From contig CAIXOZ010000145.1 of NCBI GenBank assembly GCA_903921295.1, positions 1-7,022 on the forward strand: a stretch of DNA of 7,022 bases. Direction: 5' to 3'. This stretch comes from an uncultured cyanobacterium. Its GTDB lineage: Bacteria > Cyanobacteriota > Cyanobacteriia > PCC-6307 > Cyanobiaceae. The notes under the pieces are model-generated. The model was not told the DNA's origin. It ran no database searches and saw only the letters and a program-made list of their open reading frames with translations. Within the stretch, counting starts at the first letter, position 1, and each line of letters begins with the position of its first letter. The position numbers were made by a program, and so were the translations under genes. Positions 1 to 4,767 of this stretch are shown here, piece after piece.

Positions 1-67
1 CCCCACCTCCGGAGCCCAGATGCGTTGCCGCTTCAGACCCATAGGCCCGCCGCTTTAAAGGGGCGTC
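1..67. other. Unidentified sequence beyond the kaiB breakpoint
   Basis: This is where the rest of kaiB and then kaiC would be expected, but none of the three minus-strand frames encodes the conserved KaiB C-terminal half or the start of KaiC. Two short open segments run to or from the edge. On the plus strand a frame enters from base 2 and ends at a TAA at 56-58. On the minus strand a frame opens at an ATG at 42-40 and reads MGLKRQRIWAPEVG off the edge. I recognise neither. An 8-base palindrome, CTTTAAAG, lies at 53-60 in otherwise GC-rich sequence. The stretch could be the end of an inserted mobile element, rearranged chromosome, or an assembly join. I cannot tell which from 67 bases. Confidence 0.4.
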
Positions 68-233
68 GCTCCTCGGCCAACTGGGGATTCTTCAGCACAT
101 CGATCACTTTCAGGGCATACACCCCCTGAAACTCCGTTTCCAGGATGTTGCGAAGGGTCTTGAGAGCCCGCATCGAGTTCGGGGTGTTCCCGGCGACGTA
201 GAGCTTGAGGATGTAGGTCTTGCGCGGGCTCAT
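33..233 (-). pseudogene. kaiB: KaiB circadian clock protein, C-terminal half replaced/truncated
   Basis: KaiB normally binds the CI ring of phosphorylated KaiC, sequesters KaiA and resets the cycle. Residues 1-55 match cyanobacterial KaiB closely, including KTYILKLYVAGNTPNS, the RALKTLRNILE helix and YALKVIDVLKNPQLAEE. After LAEE (about base 69) the expected DKILATPTLAK and PPPVRRIIGDLS motifs are absent. Eleven unrelated residues (RRPFKAAGLWV) precede a TGA. Known KaiB is about 100 residues, and the missing half is the part that refolds into the thioredoxin-like, KaiC-binding form, so the 66-residue product is probably non-functional. The start is secure: the ATG overlaps the kaiA stop as TGATG and a perfect Shine-Dalgarno lies upstream. 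No single frameshift rescues the C-terminus, because no frame carries it. It may be a true break or an artefact near a sequence end. Confidence 0.85.
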
Positions 234-1108
234 CAGGTCACCTCCCGGGTTATGGGGCTGAGGGGGTCGCCGATCAGGCGACCGGATAGGGGCTCATCCG
301 GCGGGATCGAGCGTCGGTACATCTCGCAGAGATGCGCCATCACATCGAGCAGGGCCAGTCGGTAGTCCTGGAGGAAGTCGTTCTTGTGCCCTTCCAGCTT
401 GAGCTGTTTCCAGAAGCCGTCCATCAGGTTCATATGGATTTCCACGGTTTTGGTGATCGGCAGATCGCTGAAGAACGCGGTATGCACGAAGCTCTCCAGG
501 GCCTGGTTGGCCACGGCCGGATCGCGGAAGTAACTGACCAGCAGATCCCGGTAGGTGCGCTCAAGCGAACCGAGCAGCTCGTGACGCTCGTTCGCCGGCA
601 GGTTGCGCAGAAACCGCGAGGGATCGCGCTTGTAGAAGACCCCCAGGTAACCGAGACGATCCTTGAGCCGGTTGGCCAGCTTCCACGGATCGGGCGTGTT
701 CGGATTGCGGCTACCCGGAGCAGCACTGGAGGCCCCAAGCAATCCGCGTCGCAGAAAACGGGAGATCGCTCCATCAACGCTGTAGCTGAGCTGCTCAAGC
801 TGGTCGGGGGGGAGATGCACCTCCGCATCGTGATAATCCGTGCGACCGCTGACCTGACCGATCACCACCGCCGGCAACAGCACCCCACGATCGTGAAGAT
901 GGCGGTAACTGGTGGGGTCGAGCACCCCCTGCTCAAGCAGAACGCCATCGAAGGATTCGCGTCGCTGCTCAAGGGTCGTGATCGGATCGTCGGAGGGATC
1001 AAGGTGCACCAGGTCATAGCGGCCGCCCCTCAGCCACTGGGCGCAGGCCTCCTGCAACCGGGGATCCCGGAGCAGGGAGGCGATCGTCAGAGCCGGAGCG
1101 GCGGGCAT
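233..1108 (-). CDS. kaiA: Circadian clock protein KaiA
   Basis: KaiA binds the C-terminal tail (A-loop) of KaiC and stimulates its autophosphorylation. The product is about 291 aa. It has an N-terminal pseudo-receiver domain (about residues 5-120), recognisable from LPAVVIGQ and AEVHLPPDQLEQLSY. A short linker (121-143) follows, then the C-terminal dimerisation and KaiC-binding domain (about 145-270). That domain carries RLGYLGVFYKRDPSRFLRNL, VTK-like PITKTVEIHMNLMD and DVMAHLCEMYRRSIP, all close to S. elongatus KaiA. The frame stays open to a start at 1300, but I chose the ATG at 1108. It places the pseudo-receiver domain at the very N-terminus, as in characterised KaiA, and the extra upstream 64 residues look like non-coding spacer. 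About 20 residues follow the usual RRSIP end, and this tail carries the kaiB ribosome binding site. kaiA and kaiB overlap by one base, so they are probably cotranscribed. The protein appears intact although its partner kaiB is broken. Confidence 0.93.
   Translation of the reverse strand: MPAAPALTIASLLRDPRLQEACAQWLRGGRYDLVHLDPSDDPITTLEQRRESFDGVLLEQGVLDPTSYRHLHDRGVLLPAVVIGQVSGRTDYHDAEVHLPPDQLEQLSYSVDGAISRFLRRGLLGASSAAPGSRNPNTPDPWKLANRLKDRLGYLGVFYKRDPSRFLRNLPANERHELLGSLERTYRDLLVSYFRDPAVANQALESFVHTAFFSDLPITKTVEIHMNLMDGFWKQLKLEGHKNDFLQDYRLALLDVMAHLCEMYRRSIPPDEPLSGRLIGDPLSPITREVT
238..245 (-). promoter_or_regulatory. Strong Shine-Dalgarno for kaiB inside the kaiA 3' end
   Basis: Read on the minus strand, GGAGGTGA sits 4 bases before the kaiB ATG (7 bases from the end of GGAGG). 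It is a full 8-base match to the expected 16S rRNA 3' tail. It encodes the last codons of kaiA (…REVT), and the kaiA TGA shares its final A with the kaiB ATG. This layout is typical of translationally coupled genes. It stands out because most other starts in the window lack a recognisable Shine-Dalgarno. Confidence 0.8.
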
Positions 1109-1389
1109 CGACCAGTCGGCGACCCAACGGGCTCCCCAATCTTGACGAAAGGGACAATGGAGCAGGAAGATCTTTGTTTGTCTTTCGATTGCCGTGCGCC
1201 CAGGCTTAATGGCCGAGGCAGCGGGTTGCGTCGGGAGCCTCCCCCCGCATCTCTCACCAGGGATGCGGCTCCCAGGGAGCCGTCCATCAGGATCCTGCAC
1301 CGCCTCCTTCCCGGAGACCTCCCTGCAGCGTTCTTCCCGAGCTCAGCCCTTCCTCCCGCCCTCGCCTGCCTGGCCACGCCCCAGCGCCC
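1109..1389. promoter_or_regulatory. Divergent kaiA / rplU intergenic region
   Basis: This 281-base spacer must hold the promoters for kaiA (leftward) and for rplU-rpmA (rightward). A TTGACG hexamer at 1142-1147 on the plus strand is a plausible -35 box, but the best -10 candidate (GAAGAT at 1166-1171, 18-base spacing) is poor. I therefore do not assign a promoter. The relatively AT-rich run at 1165-1195 is the likeliest promoter zone. The rplU-proximal half (1285-1389) is strongly C/T rich and has no Shine-Dalgarno before the rplU ATG. Long open frames cross the region on both strands, but they have no recognisable protein similarity and are likely a by-product of high GC. Confidence 0.5.
1233..1281 (+). 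promoter_or_regulatory. Possible alternative-hairpin leader upstream of rplU
   Basis: GGGAGCC occurs twice, at 1233-1239 and 1275-1281, on either side of its complement GGCTCCC at 1267-1273. The left copy can pair with the middle, extended by CGCAT (1246-1250) with ATGCG (1263-1267), giving an interrupted stem of about 11 pairs. Alternatively the middle segment can fold with the right copy (GGCTC 1267-1271 with GAGCC 1277-1281). The two folds exclude each other. L21 operons in some bacteria have autoregulatory leaders, so an attenuator or protein-binding switch is conceivable here. That role is inference. The element would lie in the rplU 5' untranslated region only if transcription starts upstream of about 1230. 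Confidence 0.3.
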
Positions 1390-1767
1390 ATGAGTACGAC
1401 ACCCGCCTCCCCGACCGGCAACGCCGGCGAATCCGGTCCTTACGCCATCGTTGAGGCCTCGGGCCAGCAGTTCTGGCTGCAGCCCAACCGTTACTACGAC
1501 CTCGATCGTCTGGCGGCCGAGGTCGATGACACCATCACCCTGGAGCAGGTCCTGCTCGTGAAGGACAGCAAGGGCGCCACCGTCGGCCAGCCCTATGTGA
1601 ATGGTGCCAGCGTTGAGCTCAAGGTTCTCGCCCATCGCCGCGGGCCGAAGATCATTGTCTACAAAATGCGTCCGAAGAAGAAAACCCGGCGCAAGAATGG
1701 TCACAGACAGGAGCTGACCCGGGTCATGGTCCAGTCGATCACCGTTGGTGGCAAGGCCATCGCCTGA
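1390..1767 (+). CDS. rplU: 50S ribosomal protein L21
   Basis: This is a structural protein of the large ribosomal subunit that contacts 23S rRNA. The 125-residue product has the L21 landmarks. YAIVEASGQQFWLQPNRYYDLDRL is the beta-barrel start. TLEQVLLVKD and VGQPYVNGASVELKVLAHRRGPKIIVYKMRPKKKTRRKNGHRQELTRVMV follow as two successive segments; the basic loop and GHRQ are diagnostic. About 16 weakly conserved residues precede YAIVEA, a modest N-terminal extension compared with the roughly 103-residue E. coli protein. The ATG at 1390 is preceded by a C/T-rich leader with no Shine-Dalgarno. rpmA follows after 50 bases, the common rplU-rpmA pairing, and both probably share one transcript ending at the terminator at 2131-2156. 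Confidence 0.97.
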   Translation: MSTTPASPTGNAGESGPYAIVEASGQQFWLQPNRYYDLDRLAAEVDDTITLEQVLLVKDSKGATVGQPYVNGASVELKVLAHRRGPKIIVYKMRPKKKTRRKNGHRQELTRVMVQSITVGGKAIA

Positions 1768-1817
1768 TCAGAGCTGCGCTCCCTTCCCTTCCTTCCCCTC
1801 CACCGGACTTCCTCCCC

Positions 1818-2081
1818 ATGGCCCACAAGAAAGGCACAGGCTCCACCCGCAACGGTCGTGATTCCAATGCCAAACGGCTCGGCGTCAAGCGCTATGGCGG
1901 TGAGGCCGTCACCGCCGGCTCGATCCTGATCCGTCAGCGCGGCACCTCGGTGCTGCCCGGCGTCAATGTCGGCCGGGGCTCCGACGACACCCTGTTCGCG
2001 CTTGTCGATGGCGTTGTCAGCTTCGACACCATCAGCCGCGGCCTGCGCAACCGCAAGCGCATCAACGTCGCCGTGGCCTGA
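1818..2081 (+). CDS. rpmA: 50S ribosomal protein L27
   Basis: L27 is a large-subunit protein whose flexible N-terminus reaches the peptidyl-transferase centre and helps position tRNA. The 87-residue product begins MAHKKGTGSTRNGRDSNAKRLGVKRYGG, the near-invariant L27 N-terminus, and continues with GSILIRQRGTSVLPGVNVGRGSDDTLFAL, then a C-terminal NRKRINV strand. It has no extra N-terminal peptide of the kind cleaved off in Firmicutes L27, because the mature MAHKK sequence starts at the ATG. The gap from rplU (1768-1817) is a long run of C and T with no Shine-Dalgarno. The intrinsic terminator lies 50 bases past the stop. Confidence 0.98.
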   Translation: MAHKKGTGSTRNGRDSNAKRLGVKRYGGEAVTAGSILIRQRGTSVLPGVNVGRGSDDTLFALVDGVVSFDTISRGLRNRKRINVAVA

Positions 2082-2130
2082 AGGCCAGCGCCTTCCCGCC
2101 TTTGATTGCGCCCGTCTCACCGACGCTTCG

Positions 2131-2156
2131 GCCCCAGCCTCGCCTGGGGCTTTTTT
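2131..2156 (+). terminator. Intrinsic terminator of rplU-rpmA
   Basis: GCCCCAG (2131-2137) pairs perfectly with CTGGGGC (2144-2150) around a 6-base loop and is followed at once by six T residues (2151-2156). This is a canonical Rho-independent terminator. It separates the ribosomal protein pair from truB downstream, so truB probably relies on its own promoter in 2157-2257 or on read-through. Confidence 0.9.
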
Positions 2157-2257
2157 GATGGTCACGCCCTGCTCCAGCCACCGCCGCGCCACCCCGCCTT
2201 CACCCTGCAGCGCCGACCGATGACCGCTCGCCCCCCGTGGCCCTGTCCCGCATCGCG

Positions 2258-3166
2258 ATGGCTGAGGCCGTGAGCGCACCGACCGCCCAGCCCATGGGCT
2301 TCCTGATCCTCGACAAGCCCGCCGGCCTCACCTCCCACGACTGCGTCGCTCACGTCCGCCGCCGCTACGGACTGCGTCGGGTCGGCCATGGCGGCACGCT
2401 CGATCCCGCCGTCACCGGTGTTCTGCCGGTGGCCGTCGGGCCGGCCACCCGCCTGCTCCCCTATCTCGATGGTCGCAAGCGGTACGAAGGGGTGATCCAG
2501 CTCGGGGTGCGCACCAGCAGCGACGACCTCGCGGGCGACGTGCTCGGCACCTCACCCGTGCCGCCCCTGAATGCAGCGACGCTCGAACCGCTGTTGGCCC
2601 CGTTCCGGGGGGAGATCCTGCAGCGCCCCCCCCAGGTATCGGCCGTGCATGTGGAGGGCGAGCGGGCTTACGCGAGGGCACGACGGGGAGAAACGATGGA
2701 GCTGGCCGCCAGGCCGGTGACGATCGAGACCCTGGAGCTGATCCGCTGGGACGAAGAACGGCAGCAGCTGCATCTGGCCGTGACCTGCTCCGCAGGCACG
2801 TACATCCGCTCCCTGGCCCGTGATCTCGGCGAGAGCCTCGGCTGCGGCGGCAGCCTGGCCCGCCTGCGCCGCACGGGCGCCCTTGGCTTCAGCCTCGAAG
2901 ACAGCCTCAGCCTCGAGCAACTGGCGCTCGACCCGCCGCCGGCACCGATGCCGCCCCTGCGAGCCCTGACGCACCTCAGCCGCCATCACCTGCCCGAGGG
3001 TGACTGGAGCGCCTGGCGCTGCGGCCGCGCCCTGGCCGACCCGGAACAGCGTCCGGCGGAGACCATGGTCGTGATCCTGGCCCCGGATGGCAACCTGGCC
3101 GGCATGGCCCGCGCCACAGGGAGCGGCCAGCTCCAGCCGAAGCTCGTCTTCGACGCTGCCGGCTGA
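2258..3166 (+). CDS. truB: tRNA pseudouridine(55) synthase TruB
   Basis: TruB isomerises uridine 55 in the T-loop of tRNAs to pseudouridine and also acts as a tRNA-folding chaperone in the cytoplasm. The family signatures are in order. GFLILDKPAGLTSHD is at the N-terminus. GHGGTLDPAVTGVLPV contains the catalytic Asp (LDP motif, residue 49 from this start). KRYEGVIQLGVRTSSDD carries the active-site Tyr. RPPQVSAVHVEGERAYARARRGE and CSAGTYIRSLARDLGE follow. A TruB C-terminal region follows to residue 302, a normal length. Three starts are possible: GTG 2237, ATG 2258 and ATG 2294, the last directly before GFLILDKPAG. None has a Shine-Dalgarno. I chose 2258, but 2294 is nearly as likely. The YebC-family gene follows 29 bases after the stop on the same strand. 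Confidence 0.95.
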   Translation: MAEAVSAPTAQPMGFLILDKPAGLTSHDCVAHVRRRYGLRRVGHGGTLDPAVTGVLPVAVGPATRLLPYLDGRKRYEGVIQLGVRTSSDDLAGDVLGTSPVPPLNAATLEPLLAPFRGEILQRPPQVSAVHVEGERAYARARRGETMELAARPVTIETLELIRWDEERQQLHLAVTCSAGTYIRSLARDLGESLGCGGSLARLRRTGALGFSLEDSLSLEQLALDPPPAPMPPLRALTHLSRHHLPEGDWSAWRCGRALADPEQRPAETMVVILAPDGNLAGMARATGSGQLQPKLVFDAAG

Positions 3167-3195
3167 TTCCACGTCTCATCCTCCTCCAGTCCCCG

Positions 3196-3972
3196 ATGGC
3201 CGGCCACAGCAAATGGGCCCAGATCAAACGCACCAAAGCGGTTGTGGATGCCCGCCGCGGTGCCGTGTTCACCCGCCTCGGCAGGGAGATCACGGTGGCG
3301 GCGCGGGGAGGGGCGGATCCTGCCGGCAACTTTCAGTTGCGCACCGCGATCGAAAAGGCTCGGGCCGCCGGCATGCCGAACACGAACATCGAGCGGGCGG
3401 TCGCCAAGGGAGCCGGCGGTGGCAGCGGTGACGGCGACAGCTTCGAGGCCGTGCGCTACGAGGGCTACGGGCCGGGGGGCGTGGCGGTGATGATCGAGGC
3501 CTTCACCGACAACCGCAACCGCACGGCCGCCGACATCCGCCTGGCGTTCAACAAGAACGGCGGCAATCTCGGCGAGACCGGCTGCGTCGGTTACCTGTTC
3601 GAGCAACGGTCGATCGTCGGTGTGGCCTTCGAGGAACGCGACGAGGAAGCGCTGATCGACACACTCCTGGAGCTTGAAGCCGGTGATCCGCCGGTCACAG
3701 CCAGCGGCTACGAGCTCACAGGCAGCGGCGCTGAGGTGTACGGACCGTTCGCCGCTCTGGAGTCGCTGCAGGATGGGCTGCGCTGCCATGGCTGGGGCGT
3801 GATCGACTGGGAGCACCGTTGGGTGGCGCTGACGGCCTGCACGCTGCACCAGGAGGAGACCCTCAGGGCGTGTCTGAAGATGCTGGAAGCGCTGGACGAG
3901 CTCGATGACGTCCGCAGTGTGACCTCCAACCTGGAGGCCGAGGAAACGCTGCTCGAGCAGGCGATGGCCTGA
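3196..3972 (+). CDS. yebC: YebC/PmpR/TACO1-family protein
   Basis: The 258-residue product is a full-length YebC family member. It starts with the hallmark MAGHSKWAQIKRTKAVVDARRG, followed by FTRLGREITVAARGGADPAGN and LRTAIEKARAAGMPNTNIERAVAKG. The second domain has EAVRYEGYGPGGVAVMIEAFTDNRNRTAADIR, then NGGNLGETGCVGYLFE, and it ends with LDDVRSVTSNLE. The family was long annotated as transcriptional regulators (PmpR, YebC). The mitochondrial homologue TACO1 and more recent work on bacterial members point to a role in translation, relieving ribosome stalling. Which role applies here cannot be read from the sequence. A translation role would suit the neighbours L21, L27 and TruB. The start is firm; the leader is C/T rich without a Shine-Dalgarno. 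The gene converges on nagB with only 22 bases between the stops and no visible terminator. Confidence 0.95.
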   Translation: MAGHSKWAQIKRTKAVVDARRGAVFTRLGREITVAARGGADPAGNFQLRTAIEKARAAGMPNTNIERAVAKGAGGGSGDGDSFEAVRYEGYGPGGVAVMIEAFTDNRNRTAADIRLAFNKNGGNLGETGCVGYLFEQRSIVGVAFEERDEEALIDTLLELEAGDPPVTASGYELTGSGAEVYGPFAALESLQDGLRCHGWGVIDWEHRWVALTACTLHQEETLRACLKMLEALDELDDVRSVTSNLEAEETLLEQAMA

Positions 3973-3994
3973 ACTGAACGCCACCGCAACGCGA

Positions 3995-4759
3995 TCAGAT
4001 CAGGCCGGCGGCAGCCGCGGGATCCGCCAGCACCAGCAGATCGGGATGGCGCTGCAGCCATGACGCCGGCACATCGGGCGTGGGTGGCTGCACCAGAGCG
4101 CGAGCCAGGATCCCGGCCTTGGCCTCGCCCGTCACCAGCAGCACCAACTGCCGGGCCGAGAGAATCTCCGCCAGTCCGAGCGTGATCGCCTGCGCGGGAA
4201 CGGCGGCGGCCTGGCCGTCGAAACCAGCGGCGTTCTGCCGGCGTGTGGCCTCCGTCAGGGCAATCAGCCGCGTGCTGGCCTCAGGGCCACAGGGGGGCTC
4301 ATTGAAGCCCACATGACCGTTGAGCCCAAGCCCGAGCACCTGGAGCCCCAGGCCACCGGCTGCCGCCAGGCTGAGGCGATACCGCTGGGCCTCTGCCTCC
4401 GGATCCGGAGCGAGGCCATCGGGACAATGCACGCCACCGGGATCAAGGCCGAGCGGAAGCCGCAACAGGCGGGCCATGGTGGCCGTGAAGGAGGCCGGAT
4501 CCTCGGGTCCAAGCCCGACGTACTCATCGAGGTTGAAACTGCACCAGGACTGCCGCAGCAACCGTCGCTGCGGATCGGTCAGGGCCGCCACCCGACGGGC
4601 GAGCGCCGCATAGAGGGGTTCCATCGTCACCCCTGTCGCCAGACCGAGGGGCCGGGGCCGGGTGCCGAGCACCTCCTCCAGCAACCGGGCGGCCAGTTGA
4701 TCCGCCAGCTCGGCCACAGGGGCCACCACGAGCCGGTACCGGCGACTGGAGCTGGCCAT
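3995..4759 (-). CDS. nagB: Glucosamine-6-phosphate deaminase (NagB family)
   Basis: NagB converts glucosamine 6-phosphate to fructose 6-phosphate and ammonia. The 254-residue product has the sugar-phosphate loop LATGVTMEPLY (40-50), the active-site segment FNLDEYVGL with general-base Asp78, and GLGLNGHVGFNEP with His149 and Glu154. It also has STRLIALTEATRRQNA, VPAQAITLGLAEIL and a C-terminal PASWLQRHPDLLVLAD. The Asn before Gly-His, where E. coli has Asp, and the short C-terminus match the Bacillus-type subfamily rather than the E. coli allosteric enzyme. The full FNEP motif favours deaminase over 6-phosphogluconolactonase, which shares the fold. The frame runs to 4933, but the ATG at 4759 is preferred because it begins just before the conserved domain. 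It lies 8 bases after the spoIID-like stop, and a GAGG overlaps that stop. It is probably cotranscribed with the spoIID-like gene. Confidence 0.88.
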   Translation of the reverse strand: MASSSRRYRLVVAPVAELADQLAARLLEEVLGTRPRPLGLATGVTMEPLYAALARRVAALTDPQRRLLRQSWCSFNLDEYVGLGPEDPASFTATMARLLRLPLGLDPGGVHCPDGLAPDPEAEAQRYRLSLAAAGGLGLQVLGLGLNGHVGFNEPPCGPEASTRLIALTEATRRQNAAGFDGQAAAVPAQAITLGLAEILSARQLVLLVTGEAKAGILARALVQPPTPDVPASWLQRHPDLLVLADPAAAAGLI

Positions 4760-4767
4760 TGGCGGCC

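Noticed and set aside
1109..1300. N-terminal extension of KaiA by 64 residues
   Set aside because: The frame is open, but the extra residues lie before the point where characterised KaiA begins and have no KaiA-like sequence. The ATG at 1108 gives a normal protein length.
332..1393. Long plus-strand open frame (353 codons) opposite kaiA
   Set aside because: It is the antisense shadow of kaiA and its spacer in GC-rich DNA. Its translation shows no recognisable domain, whereas the minus-strand KaiA is unmistakable.
2986..3984. Minus-strand open frame of 332 codons opposite yebC and the truB end
   Set aside because: It is an antisense shadow. It has no recognisable motifs, and both plus-strand genes under it are well-defined families.
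3973..3994. Possible bidirectional terminator between convergent yebC and nagB
   Set aside because: The 22 bases contain no stem followed by a T run on either strand, so no terminator is supported there.
4301..4345. Asn in place of the E. coli catalytic Asp in the NagB GxNGHxGFNEP motif
   Set aside because: Bacillus-type NagB enzymes naturally have Asn here with the His and Glu retained, so it is a subfamily trait and not a sign of inactivation.
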